Of a stretch of DNA of 64,000 nt, positions 17,058 to 27,114 are shown piece after piece. The stretch covers positions 58,027 through 122,026 of the forward strand of contig NZ_SNXW01000001.1 in NCBI RefSeq assembly GCF_004362855.1, written 5' to 3'. This stretch comes from Aquabacterium commune (GTDB taxonomy: Bacteria; Pseudomonadota; Gammaproteobacteria; Burkholderiales; Burkholderiaceae_C). The notes beneath the pieces were generated by a model. The model worked only from the letters and a program-made list of their open reading frames with translations. It was not told the DNA's origin and ran no database searches. Position numbers and translations under genes: made by a program. The first letter of the stretch is position 1. The number at the start of each line of letters is the position of its first letter.

Positions 17058-18185
17058 ATGTGGCGCTGGCTGAGCAATGTGTGGCGGCTGTCGTGGAAGG
17101 AGTTGCGCAGCCTGGCCACCGATGTGCCGCTGATGGGCCTGATCCTGTTCGCCTTCACCGTGTCGGTGTACACCACGGCCAAGGGCGTGAAGGCCGAGGT
17201 CTCGCACGCCTCGGTGGCCATGATCGACGGCGACCAATCGACCTTGTCGCTGCGCCTGCGCGACGCCTTGCGTCCGCCCTACTTCCAGACGCCGCGCGAC
17301 ATCGCCCCGCAAGACGCGGGCGACGCCCTGGACCGCGGCGACTTCATCTTCGTGATCGACATCCCGCCGCGCTTCGAAGCCGATGTGCTGGCTGGGCGCA
17401 GCCCGGCCATCCAGGTGACGGTGGACGCCACGGCCATGACCCAGGCCGGCCTGGGCGTGGTCTATCTCAACGAGATTTTCCTGCGCGAGCAGCTCGACTT
17501 CTTCCACCAGCGCGGCATCGCGTCGATGTTGCCGGCGCCGCCGGTGGTGCGGCTGATGTTCAACCCGAACAACCAGTCGGAGTGGTTCAGCTCGGTCATG
17601 CTGGTCGAGACCAACGTGACGGTGCTGGCCATCATCCTGGTGGGGGCAGCCGTGATCCGCGAGCGCGAACATGGCACCATCGAGCACCTGCTGGTGATGC
17701 CGGTGCGCCCCAGCGAGATCGCCATGGCCAAGATCCTGGCCAACGGAGGCGTCATCGTGCTGGCCGTGTGGCTGTCCATCGAATTCGTCATCCGCGGCTG
17801 GCTGCAGGTGCCGCTGCCCGGCTCGGTGCCTCTGTTCATGTTCGGCACCGCGCTGTACCTGTTCGCGGTCACCTCGCTGGGCATCTTGCTGGCCACCATG
17901 GCCTCGTCCATGCCGCAGTTCGGCCTGCTGGCCGCGCCCGTGTACGTGGTGCTGTACCTGCTCAGTGGCGCGGCCACGCCGGTGGAGAGCATGCCCGAGC
18001 TGATGCAGCACATCGTTCAGATTTCGCCGACCACGCAATACGTCAAGCTCACGCAGGCCGTCCTGTACCGGGATGCGGGGGTTCGGCTTGTCCTGCCTCA
18101 ACTGTTGGCGGTGTCGGCCGCAGGTGGCCTCTTCCTGGTCATCGCCTTGACAAGATTCAGGTCGATGCTGGCCCGACAGGGGTGA
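17058..18185 (+). CDS. ABC-2 type permease (YhhJ-like)
   Basis: 375 residues, starting three bases after the fusion protein. An N-terminal membrane segment (VPLMGLILFAFTVSVYT, about 30) is followed by a large periplasmic domain (about 50–175) and five C-terminal segments, for example VMLVETNVTVLAIILVGAAVIREREHGTIEHLLVMPV. The last shows the ABC-2 motif E-x-G-T-x-E-x-L-x-V-x-P. It is the partner half-permease of the preceding fusion. The three genes form one operon. A PHA synthase starts 67 bases later. Confidence 0.92.
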   Translation: MWRWLSNVWRLSWKELRSLATDVPLMGLILFAFTVSVYTTAKGVKAEVSHASVAMIDGDQSTLSLRLRDALRPPYFQTPRDIAPQDAGDALDRGDFIFVIDIPPRFEADVLAGRSPAIQVTVDATAMTQAGLGVVYLNEIFLREQLDFFHQRGIASMLPAPPVVRLMFNPNNQSEWFSSVMLVETNVTVLAIILVGAAVIREREHGTIEHLLVMPVRPSEIAMAKILANGGVIVLAVWLSIEFVIRGWLQVPLPGSVPLFMFGTALYLFAVTSLGILLATMASSMPQFGLLAAPVYVVLYLLSGAATPVESMPELMQHIVQISPTTQYVKLTQAVLYRDAGVRLVLPQLLAVSAAGGLFLVIALTRFRSMLARQG

Positions 18186-18252
18186 TGCGGGCAGGTCCAG
18201 CTGCACCGCTCTCCCCATCCACGCCCCCACACATCACCCCAAGGAGCCCCAG

Positions 18253-20043
18253 ATGCCTCACACCCAAACCGCCATCCCCAAGATGAGCTGGGAAGATTGG
18301 GTCCGCGCCCTCGACCTCCACACCCACAGCCAGGTGGGGCAGCTCATGGGTGGCATCTCGCCCATCCAGTCCACCCTGGTCTATCTGGATTGGTTGATGC
18401 ACCTGATGATCTCGCCGGGCAAGCAGCTCGATATCGTCAAGCGCAGCGCCGACGACGTGACCCTGGCGGTGAACCGGCTGGTGCAAGGCGGCATCGACAG
18501 CGCCCGCCACGACCATGAGGCCGATGCGCCGGTGCAAGCGGGCTGCGCCCACCCCTTGCCGCTGCCCGTGCACGACCGCCGCTTCGCCAGCCCGGCCTGG
18601 CAGAACTGGCCCTTCAACGTGTATGCCCAGTCCTTCCAGGTGCTGGAGCACGTCTGGCACCAGGCCACCAGCTGCGTGCCCGGCCTCAACCACCGCCACG
18701 AAGCGATGGCCAACTTCGCCGCCCGCCAGTGGATGGACATCGTCAACCCGGCCAACATCCCCTGGATGAACCCCGAGGTGCTGCAAACCACGGCCAAGGA
18801 AGGCGGCATGAACCTGCTGCGCGGCGCCCACAACTGGAGCGATGACACCCAGCGCATGGTGCGCGGCCTGCCGGCGGCCGGCACCGAGCAGTTCAAGATC
18901 GGCCACGATGTGGCGACCACGCCAGGCAAGGTGGTGTTCCGCAACGACCTCATCGAGCTCATCCAGTACAGCCCCACCACCGACAAGGTCCAGGCCGAGC
19001 CCGTGCTGATCGTGCCGGCCTGGATCATGAAGTACTACATCCTGGACCTGTCGCCGCAGAACTCGCTGGTCAAGTACCTGGTGGACCAGGGGCACACGGT
19101 GTTCATGATCTCCTGGAAGAACCCGACTGCCGAGGATCGCAACAAGGGCCTGGACGACTACCGCACCCACGGCGTGATGGCCGCCCTCGACACCGTCAGC
19201 CAGATCCTGCCCGAGCGCAAGGTGCACGGCGTGGGCTACTGCCTGGGCGGCACCTTGATGATGATCACGGCCGCCACCATGGGCCGCGATGGCGACAAGC
19301 GCCTGGCCTCGATGACGCTGTTCGCCGCACAGGGCGATTTCACCGAGGCCGGCGAATTGCTGCTCTTCATCAACGAGAGCGAGGTGGACCTCATCGAGGC
19401 CATGATGGCCGAGCAAGGCTTCCTCAAAGGCACGCAGATGGCTGGCGCCTTCACGCTGCTGCACTCCAACGACCTGGTCTGGTCGCGCGCCATGAAGAAC
19501 TACCTGCTGGGCGAGCGCGACCACCCCAACGACCTGATGGCCTGGAACGCCGACACCACCCGCATGCCCTACCGCATGCACTCGGAGTACCTGCACAAGC
19601 TCTTCCTGCACAACGACCTCTCGGCCGGCCGCTACGAGGTCAACGGCCAACCCATCTGGTTCACCGACATCCGGGTGCCCTGCTTCGCCGTCGGCACGGT
19701 CAGCGACCACGTCGCGCCCTGGAAGTCGGTTTACAAGCTGCACCTGCTGCCGCTGGACGTCACCTTCGCGCTCACCAGCGGCGGGCACAACGCCGGCATC
19801 GTCAGCGAACCCGGCCACAAGGGCCGCCACTTCCAGCTGCACCACCGCCCCCCGACCGAGGCCTACACATCGCCGGAGCGCTGGCAGGCCGAGGTGCCGC
19901 ACCAGGAAGGCTCGTGGTGGCCGGCCTGGCAGAACTGGCTGGTGCAGCACTCCAGCGGCCTGACCGCACCGCCGTCCATGGGCGTGCCCGGCAGCAAACG
20001 CCGCCTGCCCGATGCCCCCGGCAGCTATGTCCAGCAGGAGTGA
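18253..20043 (+). CDS. PHA synthase family protein (PhaC, second locus)
   Basis: 596-residue alpha/beta hydrolase-fold polymerase that would polymerise 3-hydroxyacyl-CoA. The lipase box GYCLGG carries the catalytic Cys, SDHVAPW the Asp, and SGGHNAGIV the His. NDLVWSRAMKNYLLGERDHPNDLMAWN is a family block. The N-terminal ~90 residues lack the Lys/Ala tail of the other synthase (53842–56049), and overall similarity is moderate, so it is a paralogue rather than a copy. AAGGAG lies upstream of the ATG. It is followed six bases later by the MaoC fusion. Whether it makes polymer or has another acyl-CoA role is not shown. Confidence 0.88.
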   Translation: MPHTQTAIPKMSWEDWVRALDLHTHSQVGQLMGGISPIQSTLVYLDWLMHLMISPGKQLDIVKRSADDVTLAVNRLVQGGIDSARHDHEADAPVQAGCAHPLPLPVHDRRFASPAWQNWPFNVYAQSFQVLEHVWHQATSCVPGLNHRHEAMANFAARQWMDIVNPANIPWMNPEVLQTTAKEGGMNLLRGAHNWSDDTQRMVRGLPAAGTEQFKIGHDVATTPGKVVFRNDLIELIQYSPTTDKVQAEPVLIVPAWIMKYYILDLSPQNSLVKYLVDQGHTVFMISWKNPTAEDRNKGLDDYRTHGVMAALDTVSQILPERKVHGVGYCLGGTLMMITAATMGRDGDKRLASMTLFAAQGDFTEAGELLLFINESEVDLIEAMMAEQGFLKGTQMAGAFTLLHSNDLVWSRAMKNYLLGERDHPNDLMAWNADTTRMPYRMHSEYLHKLFLHNDLSAGRYEVNGQPIWFTDIRVPCFAVGTVSDHVAPWKSVYKLHLLPLDVTFALTSGGHNAGIVSEPGHKGRHFQLHHRPPTEAYTSPERWQAEVPHQEGSWWPAWQNWLVQHSSGLTAPPSMGVPGSKRRLPDAPGSYVQQE

Positions 20044-20048
20044 TCGCC

Positions 20049-21485
20049 ATGAGCCCCGACACCACCCCGGCCTTGCTGGAAAACCGCACCTATGAGGAAA
20101 TCAGCGTGGGCGAAACCGCCTCGCTGCAGCGCACGCTCACGAAGGAAGACATCGAAGTCTTCGCCATCCTCAGCGGCGACGTCAACCCCGCCCACCTCGA
20201 CGAGGCCTATGCGCGCGAAACGCCCTTCCACCACGTCATCGCGCACGGCATGTGGGGCGGCACGCTGATCTCCACCGTGCTGGGCACCCGCCTGCCGGGC
20301 CCGGGCACCATCTACGTCTCGCAGCAGCTCAACTTCCTGCGACCGGTGGGCCTGGGCGATGTCATCACCGTCAGCGTCAGCGTGACGCACAAGGGCGAGA
20401 AAAACCGGCTGCGCCTGGCCTGCGTCTGCACCAACCAGGAGGGCAAGGCCGTCATCACCGGCGAGGCCGAGGTCATCGCGCCCACGGCCAAGGTGATCCG
20501 TCCACCCAAGACCCTGCCCGAGCTGCACCTGCACCGCCACGAACGCTTCGCCCAGCTGATGGCCCTGACGGTTGCGCCAGAACCCATCGCCTGCGCCGTG
20601 GTCTTCCCGGTCGAGGCGCACGGCCTGCGCGCGGCCATCGAAGCCCGCCACGCCGGCTTGATCCGGCCGGTGTTCGTCGGCCCGCGTGCGCGCATCGCCG
20701 CACTGGCGCAGTCGCTGGAACTCGACCTGAGCGAACTGGCCGAGGCAGATTGGGTCAGCGCCGACACCGACACGGCGGCCTTGCAGGAGGCCATCGGCCT
20801 GACCCGCGACGGGCGCGTGCAAGCGATCATGCAGGGCGATGTGGACGCTGGCGCACTGCTGCGGGCCATCGTCCACCGCCAGCACGGCCTGCGCACGCAC
20901 CGCCGCATCAGCCATGCCTATGTGGCCGATGTGCCCGACCACGGCACGCCCTTCCTGGTCACCGACGCGCTCGTCAACATCCAGCCCACGCTGGAAGACA
21001 AGCGCGACATCGTGCAAAACGCCATCGACCTGGCCCGCGTGCTGGGCATGTCGCCGCGCGTGGCCATCCTGTCGGCCTCGCCCGTGGTGCACAGCAAGCT
21101 GAGCTCGTCGATGGACGCCGCCGCCCTGTGCAAGATGCTGGAGCGCCACCAAATCGCAGGCGGCACCGTCGATGGGCCGCTGCCCTTCGATGCGGCCATC
21201 GACCCCGAGATCGCGCGCCTGACGCACCCAGGCTCGCCTGTCGCGGGCCAGGCCAATGTGCTGGTCGTGCCCCACATGGAAACCGGCGACATGCTCGTCA
21301 AGCAACTGCACCTGCTGGCCGATGCCGATGTGGCCGGCATCGTGCTCGGCGCGCAGGTGCCCGTCATCCTGACCAATGTCACCGACAGCCCGCGCACCCG
21401 CCTGGCCTCGGCGGCACTGGCGCTCTTGCTGGCCCATGCGAAGGGTCACCTCGATGCGGTCGAGGCGATCGATGCAAGCCCTTGA
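20049..21485 (+). CDS. Bifunctional enoyl-CoA hydratase/phosphate acetyl- or butyryltransferase
   Basis: 478 residues in two parts. Residues about 8–150 are a MaoC-like hydratase hot-dog domain with the catalytic D…H pattern in SGDVNPAHLDEAYARETPFHHVIAHGM. Such domains make (R)-3-hydroxyacyl-CoA from trans-enoyl-CoA. Residues about 165–478 are a phosphate acetyl/butyryltransferase domain (…MQGDVDAGALLRAIV, THRRISHAYVADVP, NVLVVPHMETGDML). The fusion is a known annotation class. Placement six bases after the second phaC suggests that the hydratase feeds hydroxyacyl-CoA to the synthase while the transferase domain interconverts acyl-CoA and acyl phosphate. No acetate kinase gene follows, unlike related loci. 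Confidence 0.9.
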   Translation: MSPDTTPALLENRTYEEISVGETASLQRTLTKEDIEVFAILSGDVNPAHLDEAYARETPFHHVIAHGMWGGTLISTVLGTRLPGPGTIYVSQQLNFLRPVGLGDVITVSVSVTHKGEKNRLRLACVCTNQEGKAVITGEAEVIAPTAKVIRPPKTLPELHLHRHERFAQLMALTVAPEPIACAVVFPVEAHGLRAAIEARHAGLIRPVFVGPRARIAALAQSLELDLSELAEADWVSADTDTAALQEAIGLTRDGRVQAIMQGDVDAGALLRAIVHRQHGLRTHRRISHAYVADVPDHGTPFLVTDALVNIQPTLEDKRDIVQNAIDLARVLGMSPRVAILSASPVVHSKLSSSMDAAALCKMLERHQIAGGTVDGPLPFDAAIDPEIARLTHPGSPVAGQANVLVVPHMETGDMLVKQLHLLADADVAGIVLGAQVPVILTNVTDSPRTRLASAALALLLAHAKGHLDAVEAIDASP

Positions 21486-21525
21486 GCCGATCGACACCAC
21501 CCGCAGCCATCCGACGACGACCTTG

Positions 21526-23145
21526 ATGCCCATGCCGCACCCGCCCAAGACACTGCCCACCGCGCCCCGACGCCATCCCCTGGTGGCTGCCACGGGCGCA
21601 GCCCTCACCTTGACCTTGGGGCTGGGCCTGCTGCTCAGCCTGCCCGGCTGCACCACGGTCAAGGTCGATGTGCCGTCCGTCGGCGTGGCAACGCCCGACG
21701 CGTTCGACGAAGCGGCAGGCACCGCCAGCACCGAGCTCTCGCGCTGGTGGCAAGACATCCCCGACCCGACGCTGCAAAGCCTCATCGCCCAGGCCCTGGT
21801 CGCCAATGCCGACATCCGCGTGGCCCTGGCGCGCGTGCGCGAGTCGCGCGCCGTGGTCACACAGGCCGAGTCGGCGCTCTACCCCAGCCTGCAGGCCTTC
21901 GGCTACACCGCCCGCACCCAGACCGACTCGCTGCACGGCCCGGCCATCCCGCAGGTGACGCTGCCCGCCCTGCCTGCGCCCCTCCCCGCCATCCAGGTGC
22001 CCGACCTCAGCCCGCTGACCCACCCCAACGTCCCCATCAGCAGCTACAGCGGCCAGGGTTTCGCCGCCGCCTGGGAGGTGGACATCTTCGGCGCGCGCCG
22101 CAGCGACGCCGAAGCCGCGCGCCAGGCCGCCCTCGCGCAGGACGAGCGCGTGCACGGCGCCCAGCTCATGGTGGCCGGCGACGTGGCGGCCAACTACATC
22201 GAGGCCCGCAGCCTGGAACACCGCATCGGCCTGCTGCAGCGCAGCCTGACCAGTGCGCGCCGCCTGCAGCGCTACGCCCAAGGCCGCTTCGACGCAGGCC
22301 AGGCCACGCGCCTGGACATCGACCGCGCCCGCGCCCAGGTCGAATCGCTGGAAGGCGCCCAGGCGCCGCTGCACAGCCTGCTGCAAGCGCGCTTGCGCCG
22401 CCTGGCCGTGCTCACCGGACAGCCACCCGAGGCGCGCATCACCTTGCCCGCCCCCACCGCAGCCGCCCCGGCCGATGCCAGCGTCATCCCTGCCCAGCTG
22501 CCCGCGGTGCTGCCCTCCGACGTGCTCAGCCGCCGGCCCGATGTGCGCGGCAGCGCCCGCGTCGTGCAAGCCCTCGCCGCCCGCGTCGGCAGCGCCAAGG
22601 CCGACCTGTTCCCGCGCTTCTACGTGGGATTCCTGGCCAACGAAGGCCGCATCGACATCGGCAACCTGGCGTCCAACGGCAACTTCCTGTCCTGGGGTGC
22701 CGGCCTGCGCCTGCCCATCTTCGAAGGCGGACGCATCCGCGCGCGCATCGCCGCCAGCAACGCCCAGCTCGATGCCGCCGTGGCCCAGCACGAGCAAACC
22801 ATGCTGACCGCGCTCGAAGACGTCGAGAACGCCTACAGCGCCCGCCGCGCCCTCGACCAGCGCGCCGAGCGTCTGAGCACCGCCTGGCGCACCTCCGCCG
22901 ACGGTGCCCGCCACGCCCAACAGCTCTTCAGCGAAGGCCAGGGCCTGCTGCAATCCGCCATCGAGGCCGAGCTCGCCGCCCTGCAACGCGAAGACGAGCT
23001 CATCCAGGCGCAGACCGCCCGTGCCCTGGTCACCGTGGCGCTCTACAAGGCCGTCGGTGGCGGTTGGTCAGATGCCTCCGCGCCGAAGCCCACCGCCACT
23101 GAGACCGAGACCGCTTCGGGGAAAAGCGCCGCCGGTCAGCCATGA
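21526..23145 (+). CDS. NodT family RND efflux outer-membrane lipoprotein
   Basis: 539 residues, TolC-like outer-membrane channel of tripartite efflux pumps. The signal sequence ends in a lipobox (LLSLPGC), so it is anchored by lipidation. Two OEP repeats follow (about 60–290 and 310–500), with AAWEVDIFGARRSDAEAARQA, LSRRPDVRGSARVVQALAARVG and ENAYSARRALDQRAERLSTAWR as family blocks. The ATG at 21526 was chosen over an internal ATG at 21532. It sits 40 bases after the MaoC fusion. The HlyD/ABC operon upstream lacks its own channel, and this gene could supply it from the same strand. Confidence 0.9.
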   Translation: MPMPHPPKTLPTAPRRHPLVAATGAALTLTLGLGLLLSLPGCTTVKVDVPSVGVATPDAFDEAAGTASTELSRWWQDIPDPTLQSLIAQALVANADIRVALARVRESRAVVTQAESALYPSLQAFGYTARTQTDSLHGPAIPQVTLPALPAPLPAIQVPDLSPLTHPNVPISSYSGQGFAAAWEVDIFGARRSDAEAARQAALAQDERVHGAQLMVAGDVAANYIEARSLEHRIGLLQRSLTSARRLQRYAQGRFDAGQATRLDIDRARAQVESLEGAQAPLHSLLQARLRRLAVLTGQPPEARITLPAPTAAAPADASVIPAQLPAVLPSDVLSRRPDVRGSARVVQALAARVGSAKADLFPRFYVGFLANEGRIDIGNLASNGNFLSWGAGLRLPIFEGGRIRARIAASNAQLDAAVAQHEQTMLTALEDVENAYSARRALDQRAERLSTAWRTSADGARHAQQLFSEGQGLLQSAIEAELAALQREDELIQAQTARALVTVALYKAVGGGWSDASAPKPTATETETASGKSAAGQP

Positions 23146-23178
23146 AAAAAGGCCGCGCGGTTCGCACCGTACGGCCTT
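23145..23178 (-). terminator. Intrinsic terminator of the ilv operon
   Basis: AAGGCCGCGCGGT (23149–23161), loop TCGC and ACCGTACGGCCTT (23166–23178) form a stem of 13 positions with one mismatch and one wobble. On the minus strand it ends in a T6 run. It starts 47 bases after the ilvC stop. It is less likely to stop plus-strand transcripts. Confidence 0.8.
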
Positions 23179-23225
23179 CGCTGGCGACGCGCTGAAACCG
23201 AGCACGCCACCTGGATCAACAAAGA

Positions 23226-24284
<1,059 letters not shown>

Positions 24285-24315
24285 TCAGGCACAAGGTTCA
24301 AGAAAAGCGGGGGTA

Positions 24316-24807
24316 TCAGACGCGCAGGATGCGCTCGCCACGCCCGATCCCGCTGGTCCCGGTGCGCACGGTTTCAAGGATGGCAGCGCGGTCGATGGCC
24401 TCGATGAAGGCATCGAGTTTGGCCGCGTCGCCAGTGAGTTCGATCGTGTAGGTCTTGTCGGTGACGTCGATGATGCGGCCGCGGAAGATGTCCGCCATGC
24501 GCTTCATCTCTTCACGCTCCTTGCCCACGGCGCGCACCTTGATGAGCATCAGCTCACGCTCGGTGAACGGGCCTTCGGACAGGTCCACCACCTTGACGAC
24601 CTCGATGAGGCGGTTCAAGTGCTTGGTGATCTGCTCGATGATCTCGTCAGAGCCGGTGGTCACGATGGTCATGCGCGACAGCGAGGGGTCTTCGGTGGTG
24701 GCCACCGTCAGGCTCTCGATGTTGTAGCCGCGGGCCGAGAAAAGGCCGACCACGCGGGACAGGGCGCCGGCTTCGTTTTCCAGCAGCAGGGCAATGATGT
24801 GTTTCAT
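24316..24807 (-). CDS. ilvN: Acetolactate synthase small regulatory subunit
   Basis: 163 residues. The N-terminal ACT domain (MKHIIALLLENEAGALSRVVGLFSARGYNI) binds valine for feedback inhibition of the large subunit. The C-terminal ACT-like half includes RGRIIDVTDKTYTIELTGDAAKLDAFIEAI. The start is the family-standard MKHI. Distance to the large subunit is 193 bases and to ilvC 73 bases. IlvH is an alternative symbol for the same family. Confidence 0.95.
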   Translation of the reverse strand: MKHIIALLLENEAGALSRVVGLFSARGYNIESLTVATTEDPSLSRMTIVTTGSDEIIEQITKHLNRLIEVVKVVDLSEGPFTERELMLIKVRAVGKEREEMKRMADIFRGRIIDVTDKTYTIELTGDAAKLDAFIEAIDRAAILETVRTGTSGIGRGERILRV

Positions 24808-25000
24808 GGTGATCGTCCTGGCAGGCTCTTGGGTCATCGGGGCGGTAACCCCGGCGCTGTGGCCTGCGGTTCGATGGTGTTCGGTGTGTTCAAAACACCC
24901 GGCCGCTTCGGTCTGACACGGGATGCGCTTGCCGGCAAGCAAGCGTTCGTGGCAGCCTGGGTCGGCCAGGCTTCGGTGTGGTCAGTGGGTCAAACGCCGG

Positions 25001-26800
25001 TCACAGGTCCTCGGAGCCGAGCAGCATCTCGGAGATGCCCTTGCCCGCCTGCACCATCGGCCACACGTTCTCGGTGGGGTCGGTGCGGATGTCCAGGAAG
25101 ACCGAACGGTCCTTGAGCTTGATGGCCTCGCGCAGCGCGCCTTCTACGTCCGACGGGCGCTCGATCAACAAGCCGATGTGACCATAAGCCTCGGCCAGCT
25201 TGACGAAGTCGGGCAGCGCGTCCATGTAGCTGTGCGAGTAGCGGCTGCCGTAATCCAGCTGCTGCCACTGGCGCACCATGCCCAGGTAACGGTTGTTCAG
25301 CGACAGCACCTTCACCGGCGTGTTGTACTGCAGGCAGGTGGACAGCTCCTGGATGCACATCTGGATGGAGCCTTCGCCGGTGATGCAAAACACATCGGCG
25401 TCGGGCTTGGCCAGCTTGATGCCCATGGCGTACGGCAGGCCCACGCCCATGGTGCCCAGGCCACCGGAGTTGATCCAGCGGCGCGGCTCTTCGAACTTGC
25501 TGTACTGGGCCGCGAACATCTGGTGCTGGCCCACGTCCGAGGTGATGTAGTAGTCGGTGCCGGCGGTCAGCTCGGCCAACTTCTGCACCACGTACTGCGG
25601 CTTGATGACGTCGTCCGAAGTCTTGAACTTCAGGCAGTCGATCTTCTTCCAATCGTTGATCTGGTTCCACCAGGCGGCCAGCGCGTTGCTGTCGGCGCGG
25701 GTCGTGGACTCCTTGATCTGCGCGATCATCTCGATCAGCACGTCCTTCACATCGCCCACGATGGGGATGTCCACCTTCACGCGCTTGGAAATGCTCGACG
25801 GGTCGATGTCGATGTGGATGATCTTGCGCTCGACCTGGGCAAAGTGCTTGGGGTTACCGATCACGCGGTCGTCGAAGCGGGCGCCCACGGCGATCACCAC
25901 GTCGGCGTTCTGCATGGTCATGTTGGCTTCGTAGGTGCCATGCATGCCCAGCATGCCCAGGAAGGTCTTGTCGGACGCGGGAATGGCACCCAGGCCCATC
26001 AGGGTGCTGGTGCTGGGGTAGCCCAGCATGCCCACCAGCTCGCGCAGCTCGGCCGAGGCCTCACCCAGGATCACACCGCCGCCGGTGTAAATGTAGGGGC
26101 GCTTGGCGTTGAGCAACAGCTGCACGGCCTTGCGGATCTGGCCGCCGTGGCCCTTGCGCACCGGGTTGTACGAACGCATTTCCACCGTCTCGGGGTAGTG
26201 GAAGGTCGTGGTCTTGAGCGACACGTCCTTGGGCACGTCCACCACCACGGGGCCAGGACGGCCCGTGCGCGCGATGTGGAAGGCCTTCTTCATCGTCGCG
26301 GCCAGGTCGTTGACGTCCTTGACGAGGAAGTTGTGCTTGACGATGGGGCGGGTGATGCCGACGGTGTCGCATTCCTGGAAAGCGTCCAGGCCGATGGCGG
26401 GCGTGGGCACCTGGCCGGTCACGATCACCATGGGGATCGAGTCCATGTAGGCCGTGGCGATGCCGGTGATGGCGTTGGTCACGCCGGGGCCGGAGGTGAC
26501 GAGAGCCACGCCGACGTCGCCGGTGGCGCGCGCGTAGCCGTCAGCCGCGTGCACGGCCGCCTGTTCGTGGCGCACCAGCACGTGCTCGATGGTGTCTTGT
26601 TTGTACAGCGCGTCGTAGATGTACAGCACGGCACCACCTGGGTAGCCCCACATGTACTTGACGCCCTCGGCCTGCAGGCAGCGCACGAGGATTTCCGAGC
26701 CGTTGAGCACTTCGCCTTGCGAAGCCAGACCCTGGGTCGGTGCAGCAGCGTGAGCGTCGGCGGCGCCGGCGCGCTTGGTGTCAGCTTGAGACATGTCCAT
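25001..26800 (-). CDS. ilvI: Acetolactate synthase large (catalytic) subunit
   Basis: ThDP- and FAD-dependent enzyme joining two pyruvates, or pyruvate with 2-oxobutyrate. It has 599 residues from the ATG at 26800 (a second ATG two codons on). The ThDP glutamate lies in HVLVRHEQAAVHAADGYARATG (about residue 75). The FAD/beta domain occupies about 220–370, and the ThDP-Mg motif is about GEGSIQMCIQELSTCLQYNTPVKVLSLNN near residue 470. The first ~25 residues are an Ala-rich extension. It starts the ilv operon. IlvB and IlvI cannot be told apart by sequence alone; the symbol follows the operon context. Confidence 0.95.
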   Translation of the reverse strand: MDMSQADTKRAGAADAHAAAPTQGLASQGEVLNGSEILVRCLQAEGVKYMWGYPGGAVLYIYDALYKQDTIEHVLVRHEQAAVHAADGYARATGDVGVALVTSGPGVTNAITGIATAYMDSIPMVIVTGQVPTPAIGLDAFQECDTVGITRPIVKHNFLVKDVNDLAATMKKAFHIARTGRPGPVVVDVPKDVSLKTTTFHYPETVEMRSYNPVRKGHGGQIRKAVQLLLNAKRPYIYTGGGVILGEASAELRELVGMLGYPSTSTLMGLGAIPASDKTFLGMLGMHGTYEANMTMQNADVVIAVGARFDDRVIGNPKHFAQVERKIIHIDIDPSSISKRVKVDIPIVGDVKDVLIEMIAQIKESTTRADSNALAAWWNQINDWKKIDCLKFKTSDDVIKPQYVVQKLAELTAGTDYYITSDVGQHQMFAAQYSKFEEPRRWINSGGLGTMGVGLPYAMGIKLAKPDADVFCITGEGSIQMCIQELSTCLQYNTPVKVLSLNNRYLGMVRQWQQLDYGSRYSHSYMDALPDFVKLAEAYGHIGLLIERPSDVEGALREAIKLKDRSVFLDIRTDPTENVWPMVQAGKGISEMLLGSEDL

Positions 26801-27114
26801 GGTGATAGAACCTTTCCGAATTTCTCTAACGAAAAACGATCGGTGCCCCTCTACACCGGCATGTCCCAAGAGGACATGGCAGCAACGCTGCGACCACGGA
26901 TGGCCGTGCGCTCGCCCTTGTGAGACGGATTTGGAGCCTGCGCGGCCTGCCACCGGCGTCGATTGGACAACCGGACTCAGGCCAGATCGAGATGGCGCAA
27001 AACGAAGATTATCGCACCGCTGGAGGCCAATTCAAGCCTGAGACCCCGCTGAAGGGGCTTGGGCCCGCTCGGTGCCATAATGCGCCCGGCCCGAAAAAGT
27101 AAGCCTCCACGGTC
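26801..27114. promoter_or_regulatory. Divergent ilvI/sigma-factor control region with two stem-loops
   Basis: 314 bases without a gene. ATGTCC-CAAGA-GGACAT (26861–26877) is a 6-bp stem in the ilvI leader. CCCC-GCTGAA-GGGG (27044–27057) lies before the sigma gene. CATAAT (27076–27081) is a -10-like element about 30 bases before the TTG start of the sigma gene; no -35 box at the right distance was seen. No leader peptide with runs of Ile, Leu or Val codons was found, so classical ilv attenuation is not supported. Confidence 0.35.

Noticed and set aside
15726..18230. Very long open frame antisense to the ABC fusion and permease genes
   Set aside because: The His/Arg/Gln-rich translation has no family motif and mirrors a well-supported plus-strand operon; it is a GC-bias shadow.
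20025..21860. Long antisense frame over the MaoC–phosphotransacylase fusion
   Set aside because: No motif, Arg/Gln/His-rich composition, and the plus strand has clear domains.
23145..23178. Terminator assigned to the plus-strand NodT gene
   Set aside because: The U tract is present only on the minus-strand transcript, so it belongs to the ilv operon.
26861..26877. Stem-loop in the ilvI leader as a classical attenuator
   Set aside because: No leader peptide with Ile/Leu/Val codon runs and no U tract were found.
24923..26923. 666-codon plus-strand frame antisense to ilvI
   Set aside because: Composition is typical of reverse-complemented coding DNA and the ilvI protein is complete on the other strand.
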